This document shows positions 47,799-57,105 of a stretch of 64,000 bases of DNA, piece after piece. How positions within the stretch are numbered: the stretch's first letter is position 1; each line of letters opens with the position of its first letter. A model generated the notes under the pieces. It saw only the letters and a list, made by a program, of their open reading frames with translations. It ran no database searches and had not been told where the DNA came from. Source of the stretch: Treponema sp. (GTDB lineage Bacteria; Spirochaetota; Spirochaetia; Treponematales; Breznakiellaceae); the NCBI GenBank assembly GCA_031276295.1, contig JAISNI010000052.1, positions 1-64,000 of the forward strand, written 5' to 3'. Position numbers and translations under genes: made by a program.

Positions 47799-48109
47799 AA
47801 TTTCCCCATGAGATTAGGGAATCCCCCCGCCTTACTTATTTCCTGCGTTGCCAGCACACGGGCTTTATCGTAGGCCTGACTATGGGCCGCCTTGATCAGA
47901 TCCTGAAGCATATTCTTATCCTGCATATCTATCATTTCCTGGCTTATTCTCACGGCGGTAAGCTCCAGCTTCCCGTTCATGTCTACTTCGACGAGACCGC
48001 CGCCAGCCGTTCCCGTAACAACCGTATTGGCAAGCTGTTGCTGCACCGAACCCATCTCTTCCTGTAGTTTCTGGATATTTTTAAGCATATCCAAAGGATT
48101 GAAATTCAT
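47795..48109 (-). CDS. ebfC: YbaB/EbfC nucleoid-associated protein
   Basis: 104 aa. Family hallmarks are MLKNIQKLQEEMGSVQQQLANTVVTGTAGGGLVEVDMNG, the helix-then-strand layout of YbaB/EbfC dimers, and IDMQDKNMLQDLIKAAHSQA. EbfC of Borrelia binds DNA broadly and acts as a nucleoid protein. It lies between dnaX and recR, with a 4-base overlap into recR. Confidence 0.93.
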   Translation of the reverse strand: MNFNPLDMLKNIQKLQEEMGSVQQQLANTVVTGTAGGGLVEVDMNGKLELTAVRISQEMIDMQDKNMLQDLIKAAHSQAYDKARVLATQEISKAGGFPNLMGKL

Positions 48110-48149
48110 ATCCTCATTCCTTATCGTCCAATTTAGTGGAACGCGGGGT

Positions 48150-48176
48150 ATACTGCCTTGCCCTGTAGGGTGAGGC
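48150..48176. other. Hairpin between dnaX and ebfC
   Basis: ACTGCCT and AGGCAGT enclose an inner GCCCT/GGGT pairing; TTCATTTTT follows on the plus strand only. On the minus strand, where both genes are read, no T-run follows, so it may modulate rather than end the dnaX transcript. Confidence 0.4.
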
Positions 48177-48179
48177 AGT

Positions 48180-49685
48180 TCATTTTTCTATTAGAGTTCC
48201 GGGGAATATGCGGAGCACCCTTTCAAGTTCCGGCGCAATTCCCGGCGCGGCGGATTTGGTTAAACCGCCGCCTTGTATCGACGGTACAAAACCGCTATCC
48301 TGTACGGCATGGGGCCGGCGATCTTCAGTCGTCAATCCGCTGTTTTCCGCACTCCGCTGAGTTGCCATGTACCGGTCAAACCCTTCTACCAGCCCCCCTG
48401 CCCCGGCCTCGGGTACGTTCCGCGCCGGCTCTTCCGGAGGCTCAGGCTGCTTTCCCCCAAGCCGCGCCGTTTCGGCATAAACCGGCTGCGGCGGATCGGC
48501 ATAACCTGGAGGCGGCAAATCGGCGCCCGCCGGGGAACGGCCTTTCCCCAGGGCTTCCCTGGCTGCGGTTATTGCGTTCCGCAATTCCAGCGGGGAAACC
48601 CACTGCGTAAGGGCGCAGAGCCTGGCGATAACGAGTTCAAGCTCAAAACGCGGCGACAGGGAAATTTTTATATCGCGGTAGAGTCTGAGAAGCATATCCA
48701 GAGCCTCCTCGATACGGACAGAGTCAAGGGATCCCACAACCTTTGCCGAGAAACGGCCGGGACTGTAACCAAGTATCGACTCGCGGGTGATGCCTGCTTT
48801 GATGAAGAGGATATTATGGTAATACTCGGCAAAGTCGATAACGAACTGTTCGATAGACACACCGTTTGAAAGTATATCCCCTGCCTGGTTAAAAGCCGCC
48901 GCCGTATCGCCTAAAATACAGGCTTCGGCCAGGCTGTTCAGCATGTCAAGACCGACAAGGCCGAGCTTCTCCCGAATCAGGGCGGAACTGATATGCCCGT
49001 CGGAAAAGGACGCCACCTGGTCAAAGAGGGTATACGCATCCCGCATACTGCCCGTCGATTCCTTGGCTATCCAGACCAGGGCTTCTTCTTCGGCGTCTAT
49101 CCCCATTTCCGCGCAGGTGTCCCTCAGAATAGCGGCAATAGTTTCCAGCGCAATAAGGCGGAAATTGAACTGCTGACAACGGCTCTTGATGGTGGCAGGC
49201 ACCTTGTGCAGTTCGGTAGTGGCGAAGATAAAGACAATGTAGGGCGGCGGCTCTTCAATGGTTTTAAGGAGCGCGTTGAAGGCGTTTGTGGAGAGCATGT
49301 GCACTTCGTCGATGATGTATACCTTGTAGCGCCCCGAATTGGGAGGAAAGAGAACCTCATCCTTGATCTGCCGGACATCGTTGACACCGGTATTGGAAGC
49401 CCCGTCTATTTCTATAACATCAAGGCCGGCCCCCCTGCTGATCTCGATACAGTTTGAGCATACCCCGCAGGGAATTGCGGTGGGCCCCTTTTCACAGTTA
49501 AGGGAACGAGCGAGAATACGGGCGGCGCTGGTTTTGCCGCAGCCGCGGGGACCTGAAAAAAGGTAGGCATGGGCTATACGCCCGGTTTCCAGGGAATTTT
49601 TCAACGTAGCCGCAACGAATTCCTGTCCTGCCAGTTCATCAAAGGTTTTTGGACGCCGCCTTGTAGCGGTAACTTCATAGGCCAT
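48180..49685 (-). CDS. dnaX: DNA polymerase III tau/gamma subunit DnaX
   Basis: 501 aa from the ATG at 49685; the open frame extends farther, but that extension is the SRP RNA gene. It has Walker A FSGPRGCGKTSAARIL, a zinc module of cysteines (CEKGPTAIPCGVCSNC), Walker B YIIDEVHML, and sensor-2 GSMRDAYTLFDQ. DnaX is the clamp-loader ATPase. The C-terminal part is Pro/Ala-rich and short, so it resembles gamma with a partial tau extension. A TATATT box six bases before the ATG and no ribosome site suggest another leaderless start. Confidence 0.95.
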   Translation of the reverse strand: MAYEVTATRRRPKTFDELAGQEFVAATLKNSLETGRIAHAYLFSGPRGCGKTSAARILARSLNCEKGPTAIPCGVCSNCIEISRGAGLDVIEIDGASNTGVNDVRQIKDEVLFPPNSGRYKVYIIDEVHMLSTNAFNALLKTIEEPPPYIVFIFATTELHKVPATIKSRCQQFNFRLIALETIAAILRDTCAEMGIDAEEEALVWIAKESTGSMRDAYTLFDQVASFSDGHISSALIREKLGLVGLDMLNSLAEACILGDTAAAFNQAGDILSNGVSIEQFVIDFAEYYHNILFIKAGITRESILGYSPGRFSAKVVGSLDSVRIEEALDMLLRLYRDIKISLSPRFELELVIARLCALTQWVSPLELRNAITAAREALGKGRSPAGADLPPPGYADPPQPVYAETARLGGKQPEPPEEPARNVPEAGAGGLVEGFDRYMATQRSAENSGLTTEDRRPHAVQDSGFVPSIQGGGLTKSAAPGIAPELERVLRIFPGTLIEK

Positions 49686-49712
49686 AATCGTAATATACAC
49701 CCTAGCGTAAAC

Positions 49713-49720
49713 AAAAAAAA
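49713..49720 (-). terminator. U-run ending the SRP RNA
   Basis: On the minus strand the closing helix of the SRP RNA (GGTTACGGGG) is followed directly by eight T, which would end transcription without a separate hairpin. Confidence 0.7.
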
Positions 49721-49828
49721 CCCCGTAACCAGAGAATTCACGGCGCAGCAACCAACCGCTTACCGTTGCTTCCTTCCGGACCTGGCGGGGTTGGGCGGCG
49801 GTTACTCGCATGGTTCCTGGCTACAGGG
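49721..49828 (-). ncRNA. ffs: Signal recognition particle RNA, small bacterial type
   Basis: About 108 nt on the minus strand. The invariant SRP54-binding tip GCCAGGTCCGGAAGGAAGCA is present. The ends CCCTGTAGCCAG and CTGGTTACGGGG pair to close a single long hairpin with no Alu domain. The RNA pairs with Ffh in co-translational targeting. It is followed by dnaX on the same strand, about 35 bp downstream. Confidence 0.93.
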
Positions 49829-49836
49829 ATATAAAT

Positions 49837-49865
49837 ACCATACAATACTTGTAAAAAATGATCAA
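49837..49865 (-). promoter_or_regulatory. Promoter of the SRP RNA
   Basis: On the minus strand TTGATC (49860-49865), 17 bp and TATGGT (49837-49842) set a start seven to eight bases on, matching the 5' end of the RNA helix at 49828. Confidence 0.55.
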
Positions 49866-49981
49866 TACGGAATGCGCGCCGCCTCATAATTATTCCAGCC
49901 GAAAAGGGGCGGCTGCCCGGTAACATACCCCGCCTGTGGGAGTTGTAAAAAAACAATTTTAGTTATATTCTCCATTCTAAC

Positions 49982-50794
49982 ATGGAACAGGAATTGATAA
50001 ATACGATTGTTCTTCTTTTAAAAGAAGAACTTACCAAACTGCATCTACACTGGAAGCAGGAAGCAGGCGATCTCTTTGAAATTTACGCACGGGAGTATCT
50101 GCTGAACCTGCCGGAAGAAATCGACAGGGATACGATGGTAAAGGAAATGGCCGGGGCTATACGGAACAGGCAGATAGAAAGGTTGAGCCGTACCGATGCC
50201 CTTTCATCCCTGAATTTAGGGGAGATCCTGCAAGAGGATATTCTCTTTCAGGATAGTCCCCGTTCAACAGAAGATATTCTTGATGAACTTGAGAATCTGG
50301 AGGGGCTTTCCCGGGTAAAGCACCGTATCCGCAACATAGCCCAGGCAATAGAAATGCAGAAATTCCGCGAGAAGCGGGGCTCAACGGAGCCGCTTGCGCT
50401 TCACCTTATCCTTAAAGGAGCTTCCCCTGAAAAAAGAATGCTTACGGTACGCCTTTTGGGGGAACTTTTCTTCTCTATGGGCTATCTCTCCAGGACAGGT
50501 TTTACGGAGTTCCCTCCCGCGGCCTCTGAAACATCCGCCGCCGGAGACCCCGCGCCGGGTTCAGGGGAAGCGTTGAACCGCAGGCCGGGAGGTATACTCC
50601 TCGTTGATGCGGATACGATACTGCGCGGGGATACGGCTTCCCTCTCCGGGGAACTTACCGAACAGGCTTCAGCCGCCGGGGGAAAACTAACGATGATCCT
50701 CTACGGGGAAGAGATGTCCATAGAGAAACTACTTGGAATAAGCCCCGTTTTAAAGAAATGTTTCGCCTTTACCCTGGATTTTGATCCGCATTGA
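49982..50794 (+). CDS. Degenerate CbxX-like AAA+ protein
   Basis: 270 aa. The segment LENLEGLSRVKHRIRNIAQ, then LHLILKGASPEKRMLTVRLLGELFFSMGYL, aligns by eye with the CbxX AAA+ module of the 1116-aa protein in this window (LQGVKNKIRLLAKQ, FTGNPGTGKTTVAGILGEIL). The Walker A GxxGxGKT is replaced by KGASPEKRM, so ATP binding is probably lost. GGILLVDADTILRG stands where Walker B GGVLLIDE would be, keeping one Asp but not the Glu. The N-terminal 100 residues are helical. It is probably a regulatory or structural pseudo-ATPase. It stands alone, with no ribosome site that I can see clearly. Confidence 0.55.
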   Translation: MEQELINTIVLLLKEELTKLHLHWKQEAGDLFEIYAREYLLNLPEEIDRDTMVKEMAGAIRNRQIERLSRTDALSSLNLGEILQEDILFQDSPRSTEDILDELENLEGLSRVKHRIRNIAQAIEMQKFREKRGSTEPLALHLILKGASPEKRMLTVRLLGELFFSMGYLSRTGFTEFPPAASETSAAGDPAPGSGEALNRRPGGILLVDADTILRGDTASLSGELTEQASAAGGKLTMILYGEEMSIEKLLGISPVLKKCFAFTLDFDPH

Positions 50795-50821
50795 GGCATT
50801 TGACCACCGCGGATCCGGACT

Positions 50822-52069
50822 TCAGCCTCTGGTTTCCAGATAGGATCGCGCGACGGGATCGTCGGGGGCAAGTTCCAGGACGGTACGGAAAAAACCCGCG
50901 GCCTCGTCGTCATCGCCGTTTTTCAGGGCCAGGACTCCCAGGTTGGAGATGATCTTGACGCTATCGGGGTCTTTCCAGAGGGCCTTTTCCAGTTCACGGC
51001 GGGCATTTTTCAGATCGCCGCCTTCCATCAGACAGATGGCAAGTTCATTCAGGGTATCGCTGTTATCGGCCCCCAACTCAAGGGCCTTACGGAAGGCCGC
51101 CGCACCGTCCTCCCAGCGACCCAGCCTGCGTAGCGCCCAGCCCAGGAGGAACCACGCATTCCAGACCGTACTTTGGATCGTGAGGAATTCCCGAATCTTA
51201 AGGAGGCCCTCCTGTTCCCTTCCCATACGGATGCAATCGTAGGCTTCTTTAAAAAGGGCGTCATCCAGGCCGGATTTGCTTATCTCCCCTATCGCGGCCT
51301 CCGCTTCCGCTTTTCTTTCGGTATCATTGGACAAGGAGACAAACGAGGTAAAACATTCCCTGGCCCTTGCAAAATTCCGGCGGTACATAAAGAACTTACC
51401 CGCGTTAAAAAATGCAAGATCAAAGGGAGTATCCGCCTTGAGAAGGTCCTCCCAGGCTGTCTGAGCAAGCTCGAACCGGCTTTCGGCATCAGCTTCCCGC
51501 CCGGACGATTCCAGGGCCTTAGCCTGATTTTCAAGGATCACGGCGCGGTTAAAGCGCGGAAACGGGGATTCGGGGAAGAGTCCCGCAAGGGCGCTGCATA
51601 TCTCCAGTGCCAAGTCATACTCGCCGTTCTCCGCTTTCAGGATAGCGGCGTCGGTAAACTCCCGGTCTATGTTCGGCTTGAGGGCAAGGACAAAACGGCG
51701 GTAATACTCTATATCCCCCCAATTCAGCTTTCTTTTGTTCCCCGTCCCGGCGCCTTCAAGGCTGAATTCCAGATCAAGGGGAGGATCGCAGATAACCCGA
51801 ATCATACCCGAAAGTATTTGCTCGGACGAGAGGGTTTCCGCTTTCAGCATAGTTTTACCAGCGGGCAGTTCTACCGGAATAGGAATAGAGGGATCGAGGG
51901 AAAAATCTTCCACCGGAGGTTTTTCCGCCGCATCTTCAGGACCGCCCCCGCCGTGAACATGGGAACGGCCCGCATGGGAACGGCGGCGCTTCTTCCAAAA
52001 GCTATCCAGACGATCCTTCAGAGCCCCGGATAGCGCGATATAGACAATACGGTTTGGTTCGTCAATCAT
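50822..52069 (-). CDS. TPR-repeat protein
   Basis: 415 aa. Several tetratricopeptide repeats are visible in the C-terminal half (WNAWFLLGWALRRLGRWEDGAAAFRKAL, DTLNELAICLMEGGDLKNARRELEKAL, VKIISNLGVLALKNGDDDEAAGFF) and looser ones earlier (FFNAGKFFMYRRNFARARECF). An N-terminal region of about 120 residues, with a His/Gly-rich patch near 35-45, has no family I recognise. TPRs mediate protein contacts. It is the last gene of the regulator/kinase/PilZ operon, 14 bases after PilZ, and may link that pathway to a target complex. Confidence 0.8.
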   Translation of the reverse strand: MIDEPNRIVYIALSGALKDRLDSFWKKRRRSHAGRSHVHGGGGPEDAAEKPPVEDFSLDPSIPIPVELPAGKTMLKAETLSSEQILSGMIRVICDPPLDLEFSLEGAGTGNKRKLNWGDIEYYRRFVLALKPNIDREFTDAAILKAENGEYDLALEICSALAGLFPESPFPRFNRAVILENQAKALESSGREADAESRFELAQTAWEDLLKADTPFDLAFFNAGKFFMYRRNFARARECFTSFVSLSNDTERKAEAEAAIGEISKSGLDDALFKEAYDCIRMGREQEGLLKIREFLTIQSTVWNAWFLLGWALRRLGRWEDGAAAFRKALELGADNSDTLNELAICLMEGGDLKNARRELEKALWKDPDSVKIISNLGVLALKNGDDDEAAGFFRTVLELAPDDPVARSYLETRG

Positions 52070-52083
52070 ATTATCTCCGGAAA

Positions 52084-53028
52084 TCAGATGCCGGATACAG
52101 AGCTTACACCGGAACCGTCTTCAGGCTGAATATCCAATCGTGCCGAACTTAAATAATCGTTGATGCGTATCTTATACCCCATAGGGATCGAAGCCTCGTC
52201 AAAATCTATGGCAAGGGCTACCAGTTCCTTTCGGCCTTCAACGCTTTCAGCGCGGACAAACTTACCTTTAACAAGGAAACTCTTCCTCGGTTCTTCAAAA
52301 TCGAAGCGCATACTGACTTCCTTGTTCAGAAGAAATTTTGAAACCCCCATCATAATGAGCTTTGCCCCTGAAAACGATATATCCCGCAGTATACAGCGCC
52401 GGGGCACTCCCTGAATAAAAACCGCACATTCCTTGGACAGAAGGTTAAGACGGCGCAGGGAATCGGACGTAATTAAAATCCGTTCGGACCGCCGTTTTGC
52501 CGAATTTACATTGGCGTCAAGAAGCCGCCCCATAATCTCAATGAGATCATCCGGCGGTCTCTGGGTAAACTGGAGGGTAAAAAGGGCTACCTCTTCAGAC
52601 CCCCCATAAGGATTGTAACCCATGATACGCGCCGATACAAAAAAAGTAACCGGATTTCCCGTGTCAGGGTTCATAAAACTTAAACGCAGACTTATGGAGT
52701 TATTTGCATCTTTAAGTTTCTGAATTAACCCCGATTTGGTATTTGCAACTATCTTTGCACCTTGAAAAGAAGCAGAGTACAGCACACAGGGCCAAAAATC
52801 ACCTATACATTTAATGTATACCTGCTGAGTAATGAGCCCGGTAACCTGAATTATTTCCTTGGTAAAGGTAACTTCAATTCCCTTATAGCGCTCATAGTAA
52901 GTATTTATTTTCTGACTGGTTAAAATCCCCATTATACATAATATAAGAAGGATATCCATGAAGATCAAGACAATAAAATCAAATCTCTCCTGTTTACCGA
53001 CAAGCTCCCGGGTATCTTCATCTTTCAA
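52084..53028 (-). CDS. Membrane-anchored protein with two PilZ-like domains
   Basis: 314 aa if it starts at the TTG at 53028, whose TTGA overlaps the kinase stop. Longer in-frame starts up to 53124 lie inside the kinase gene and are possible. One transmembrane helix (FIVLIFMDILLILCIMGIL) is followed by a PilZ-N-like domain (CVLYSASFQGAKIV) with a degraded motif, then a PilZ domain with RRSERI and RDISFSGAKL, the RxxxR and DxSxxG signatures that bind cyclic di-GMP. It is therefore likely to respond to c-di-GMP at the inner membrane. It is encoded between a sensor kinase and a TPR protein, suggesting a link between phosphorelay and c-di-GMP signals. Confidence 0.8.
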   Translation of the reverse strand: MKDEDTRELVGKQERFDFIVLIFMDILLILCIMGILTSQKINTYYERYKGIEVTFTKEIIQVTGLITQQVYIKCIGDFWPCVLYSASFQGAKIVANTKSGLIQKLKDANNSISLRLSFMNPDTGNPVTFFVSARIMGYNPYGGSEEVALFTLQFTQRPPDDLIEIMGRLLDANVNSAKRRSERILITSDSLRRLNLLSKECAVFIQGVPRRCILRDISFSGAKLIMMGVSKFLLNKEVSMRFDFEEPRKSFLVKGKFVRAESVEGRKELVALAIDFDEASIPMGYKIRINDYLSSARLDIQPEDGSGVSSVSGI

Positions 53029-54749
53029 TTCCGGGCGGAACCTGCCGGTACGGCCGGTAAGACAAGCAGGAACCGGCAGCCGCCGCTGCATGAAGGTTCG
53101 GGGTGGCGGTTGGTAAGGCTGCAATATCCGCCGTAACCCTGGACGATGGCGCGGACTATGGCAAGGCCAATGCCGGAATGATCCTGCTTTTCCTCCTGGG
53201 GCCGTTCGGAATAAAAACGCTCAAAATACCGGCCGCCGCTTTCCTCACGTATACCCGGTCCCTGGTCATCCACGGTGATGAGCCAGCCTTTTATTCCGCC
53301 CGCTTCTCCCCGGCTCAGGGTAAGGGTTACTTGGCTTGCAGGCGGCGCAAAGGAAAGGGCGTTATCCAGGGGATTGAGCAGGGCCTGGCCAAGCCGGTCC
53401 GGGTTGATAAGGACAAGGACCTTTTCCGCCGGAGCCTGTTCATCAGTACATTCATTTTTAAAAACAATAGAAACGCCGGAAGCATCCGGTGCCAGGTTCT
53501 GATTCCGGTACGGTTCCAGAAGCAGCGGAATAAACTGCGCAAGATCGACAAACTCGCTTGCTTCCTGTTCCAGGGAATTGTCAATACCGCTTAGTTCACG
53601 CAGACGTGCCAGGAGGCGTTCCATGCGGTTTTCTTCCCGGGCAATTCTTGACAAGAGCTGTTCTTCGCGGACGGGGGAACTGAGGGAAAGTTCCACAAGG
53701 CCGCGGATAGCGGCAAGCGGGTTTTTAAGCTCGTGGAGCAGGTCGGCGGTAAAGGTATCAATAAAGGAAATACGTTTTTCCAATTTAAGGGAAAGCGCGG
53801 AAAGACTACGGGAAAGATCGCCGATTTCGTCCTTGCGTCTCAGGCCCCGGAAACGGGAACGGAAATGCCCGGACTTATCAAGCATCCCTTCAGCTTGCTC
53901 CTTGAGCTTTTTAATGGGAATCGTAATGGTGAATGAAAGCCCCAGGGAAAGGACAAGGGAAACCAGCAGTGAAACAAAAAATATTCTAATAATATCCAGG
54001 CGTATCCGGTAGAGGTTGAGGAGTATGCCGTAAGAAGATCGGGATACAAGAACCGCTCCGGTGATCTTGCCGGGATCGCCGCCCCATACAGGAATTGCCG
54101 AGTAGAGGTTGAGCGAAACCTGTCCGCCTGAAGAGTACCGTGTCGCCGCACCGTATCGTCCTTCCAGAGCCGCGCGTATTTCCGGGCCGAGCAGCATCTT
54201 CTGCCCCGAATAGAATTCGCCGGCTGTGAACTGAATCCCCGGCGGGAAAAACAGCCGCTTAAAAACATTGACCGGATACACCGCCATACGGTACAGAAAC
54301 GAATCGTTGGGGCTGGCATCTTTCCTTGTTTCATCCGCCGCCGTCTGCATCTCCGCCCCGGCTTCAGCGGAACCCTCTGTTTCCGCCGGAACTGCGGGTT
54401 CATCTTCATCCTGTCCGGGCTGATACTGCACGGAATTTTCTACCGGGGAACCGGCGGAAATCACGGCGGAATCGGCAACCAGATTTCCCCGAGTATCCAC
54501 AACACGTAGCCGCGAATCAACCCGTCCGCCTAAATTGACAAGAATACGGAGCGCTTCGGCTGCAAGCTCCGCGCCGGAAAAGTCCCGGCCGGAAAGCGCG
54601 GAACTGAGGAGCCGCCCCTGCTGTATCATGGAATTTTCCTGGGAGGCAAGAAGCTGATTTTCGTAGGTATCCAGATAGAGCAGGCTTCCCAAGGGCAGGA
54701 AAAGGAGCAGGATATTAAAGAGGAGCAGCCTGACCGAAAGGCTTTTCAT
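53025..54749 (-). CDS. Sensor histidine kinase (CreC/BaeS-like)
   Basis: 574 aa. N-terminal transmembrane helix (LLLFNILLLFLPLGSLLYLD), an extracytoplasmic sensor of about 200 residues with a Glu/Ala-rich insert, a second helix (IIRIFFVSLLVSLVLSLGLSFTI), then HAMP, the HisKA dimer with phospho-His in ADLLHELKNPLAAIRGLVEL, and HATPase boxes (DNALSFAPP, DDQGPGIREESG, GIGLAIVRAIVQGYGG). Its start overlaps the response regulator by 4 bases. The extracytoplasmic insert is unusually long and acidic, which may be involved in sensing cations or surface stress; this is inference. Confidence 0.9.
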   Translation of the reverse strand: MKSLSVRLLLFNILLLFLPLGSLLYLDTYENQLLASQENSMIQQGRLLSSALSGRDFSGAELAAEALRILVNLGGRVDSRLRVVDTRGNLVADSAVISAGSPVENSVQYQPGQDEDEPAVPAETEGSAEAGAEMQTAADETRKDASPNDSFLYRMAVYPVNVFKRLFFPPGIQFTAGEFYSGQKMLLGPEIRAALEGRYGAATRYSSGGQVSLNLYSAIPVWGGDPGKITGAVLVSRSSYGILLNLYRIRLDIIRIFFVSLLVSLVLSLGLSFTITIPIKKLKEQAEGMLDKSGHFRSRFRGLRRKDEIGDLSRSLSALSLKLEKRISFIDTFTADLLHELKNPLAAIRGLVELSLSSPVREEQLLSRIAREENRMERLLARLRELSGIDNSLEQEASEFVDLAQFIPLLLEPYRNQNLAPDASGVSIVFKNECTDEQAPAEKVLVLINPDRLGQALLNPLDNALSFAPPASQVTLTLSRGEAGGIKGWLITVDDQGPGIREESGGRYFERFYSERPQEEKQDHSGIGLAIVRAIVQGYGGYCSLTNRHPEPSCSGGCRFLLVLPAVPAGSARN

Positions 54750-55456
54750 TGCTCCGCTCTGCGCCAGCGGTAGCCCAGACCGTAGACCGCTTCCAGCGCG
54801 TTGAAATTTTCATCACATTCCAGGAATTTTTTCCGTATGCGTTTAATGTGGCTATCCGCGGCGCGCTCGTTCGGAAAATTATCTTCGGGGAATGCCGCCG
54901 CCATAAGCTGTCCGCGGGTTTTGATAAAACCGGGATTCGCGGCAAGGTTTATGATAATTCTGAATTCGGTAACGGTAAATTCCAGGGGGGTATTCTTCCA
55001 AAAAACAGCATAGCGGTTTTCATCAAGCAAGAGTTCGCCGCAGTGCGCCGTACCTGTATGACGGCTTGCCCCGTTGTCTTCCCGGTTTTCAATTCTCCGC
55101 AGGGCGGATCGTATACGCGCCGTCAATTCCCGTATGCTGAAGGGCTTGGTAACATAATCATCCGCGCCCGATTCAAGCCCCAGCACCTTATCGATTTCTT
55201 CATCGCGGGATGAAAGAAATATAAGGGGCACCTTTTTCCCCGCGGGAATGTTCCGTATATTTTTGCACAATTCTATGCCGTCCATCTTCGGCATCAGAAT
55301 ATCCAGGATGATGAGATCGGGCATCTCCCGCCGAAAAAAATTCCAGGCTTCAAGGCCGTCAGGGTATTCAAGGATATCGTAGTATTCCCGTTCCAGAGCG
55401 ATACGGATTAACTCGCGTATGTTTTTTTCATCATCGACTACGGCAATACGGCTCAT
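54746..55456 (-). CDS. OmpR/PhoB-family response regulator
   Basis: 236 aa from the ATG at 55456; a GTG lies one codon before. Receiver domain: acidic pair VVDDEKN, phospho-acceptor Asp in LIILDILMPKMDG, Thr/Ser in LIFLSSRD, Lys in YVTKPFS. C-terminal winged helix: FTVTEFRIIINLAANPG, RAADSHIKRIRKKF, VYGLGYRWR. It binds DNA when phosphorylated by the kinase encoded next. It heads an operon with the kinase, PilZ and TPR genes, and most likely regulates genes outside the window or its own promoter. Confidence 0.92.
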   Translation of the reverse strand: MSRIAVVDDEKNIRELIRIALEREYYDILEYPDGLEAWNFFRREMPDLIILDILMPKMDGIELCKNIRNIPAGKKVPLIFLSSRDEEIDKVLGLESGADDYVTKPFSIRELTARIRSALRRIENREDNGASRHTGTAHCGELLLDENRYAVFWKNTPLEFTVTEFRIIINLAANPGFIKTRGQLMAAAFPEDNFPNERAADSHIKRIRKKFLECDENFNALEAVYGLGYRWRRAEQ

Positions 55457-55533
55457 CACGGGAAATATAGCGCAATTATTCCATTCTGTACAGGCTGCTT
55501 TATCCCTTCATCATTTTGAAATATCTTGAAAAA

Positions 55534-57105
55534 TCATCCCCGGCTGTACAGGGTAATGAGCGCTGCCAGTTTTTCCGCAATACCGGCGGGCAGAACGGAA
55601 AGCCTCCATGACCAGTTCTCGCTTCTGCATGTTGAGGGGAGGTTCATGCGGCACTCCCCGCCCAGGCCGAGTATGTCCTGCATGGGGAAGACGGCATATT
55701 CGGCGTGGGAGGCCGTTACCGCGCGGATCATTGCCCAGGCTATGTCCCTGCCTTCACAGTTAAAATACTCGCAGACCTTTTTTCTGTCGGCGCTGCCAAG
55801 CGCATTGAACCAGCCGACCGTCGTGTTGTTGTCGTGGGTACCGGTATAGGCGGCACAGCGGTAAGGATAGTTATGCGGCAGGAAGAGATGGCGGCTGTCG
55901 AGTTTGCCGTCCTTCATGTCTTCAAAACCGAACTGGCATACCTTCATGCCCGGAAAGCCCGCTTCGTCCCTAAGCCGTATGACGGACTCCGTAAGGAAGC
56001 CCAAGTCCTCGGCTATGATGGGAAGTTTACCGAATTGCGCGTGCAGGCTTTTGAAGAAATCCATACCCGGCCCTTTTTCCCATACGCCGTGTTCGGCGGT
56101 TGTATTTTCCGCGGGAATAGCCCAGTAGGTGTCGAAGCCGCGGAAATGATCGATGCGGAAAATGTCGGTTTGTCTTAAAAGCGCTTTGATGCGCAATTTC
56201 CACCAGGCATAATCTGTTTGTTTAAGTTTTTCCCAATCGTAGACCGGATTACCCCAAAGCTGGCCTGTAGCGGAGAAATAATCAGGCGGGACGCCCGACA
56301 CGGTTGAATAGGAGCCGCCGCTCTTTGTTTTAAAAAGCTCAAGATTAGCCCAGGCATCAACGCTGTCAGGCGCAACAAATATCGGTATATCCCCGATAAT
56401 TTTAATACCTTTTGAACGGGCATAATCATGCAGGTTGTTCCATTGCCTGAAGAAAAAATATTGAAGCATCTTCCATTGCCGTATTCTCTTTGCATGATCC
56501 CGCCGTGTTTTATCCAGGGCCTCGTTTTTCCGCGCGCCCAGGTCCTTATCCCAGACCGTATGCCAGCGGCTGTCGCGGTAGTGTTCGTAGATCACCATGA
56601 AAAGGGCATAGTCGTCAAGCCAGAAAGCCTCTTCCGCACAGAAAGCCTCGAAGGAAGCGGCCAGGGAAGGATTGTTCCCCAGGCAGCCGAGGCAATGCTC
56701 CGCGGCGCGGTGAAGCAGGGGGAGCTTTTCCTCTTCAACCTTGCCGTAATCAATGCGGTTGACAACCGAAACCGGCATATCGGGGCACTCTGAATCCGTA
56801 TCTGCCCGCCGGTCGCCGTCTTGCCAAGCGCCGGGTGCTTCCAGCCAGCCGTCGCGGATAAGCAGGCCGGGGCTTATAAGGTACTCGTTACCGGCAAAAC
56901 TGGACCTGGCGGCATAGGGCGAATTGCCGTAGCCGGTAGGCCCAAGGGGGAGTATCTGCCAGAGGGAGACTTTTGCCTCCGCAAGAAAATCCACAAACCG
57001 GTAAGCTGCGTCCCCCAGATCGCCTATACCCCAGGGACCGGGAAGACTGGTTGGATGCAGCAGAATACCGCAATAGCGCGGGTCAACCGCATAATTACTG
57101 TTCAT
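55534..57105 (-). CDS. malQ: 4-alpha-glucanotransferase (amylomaltase) MalQ
   Basis: 523 aa. GH77 signatures are GILLHPTSLPGPWGIGDLG, LWQILPLGPTGYGNSPYA, the nucleophile in DIFRIDHFRGFDTYWAIP, the acid/base in PIIAEDLGFLT, and TGTHDNNTTVGWF. It moves glucan segments between maltodextrins, feeding glycogen/maltose use. It is monocistronic. ATG at 57105 has no strong ribosome site. Confidence 0.95.
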   Translation of the reverse strand: MNSNYAVDPRYCGILLHPTSLPGPWGIGDLGDAAYRFVDFLAEAKVSLWQILPLGPTGYGNSPYAARSSFAGNEYLISPGLLIRDGWLEAPGAWQDGDRRADTDSECPDMPVSVVNRIDYGKVEEEKLPLLHRAAEHCLGCLGNNPSLAASFEAFCAEEAFWLDDYALFMVIYEHYRDSRWHTVWDKDLGARKNEALDKTRRDHAKRIRQWKMLQYFFFRQWNNLHDYARSKGIKIIGDIPIFVAPDSVDAWANLELFKTKSGGSYSTVSGVPPDYFSATGQLWGNPVYDWEKLKQTDYAWWKLRIKALLRQTDIFRIDHFRGFDTYWAIPAENTTAEHGVWEKGPGMDFFKSLHAQFGKLPIIAEDLGFLTESVIRLRDEAGFPGMKVCQFGFEDMKDGKLDSRHLFLPHNYPYRCAAYTGTHDNNTTVGWFNALGSADRKKVCEYFNCEGRDIAWAMIRAVTASHAEYAVFPMQDILGLGGECRMNLPSTCRSENWSWRLSVLPAGIAEKLAALITLYSRG

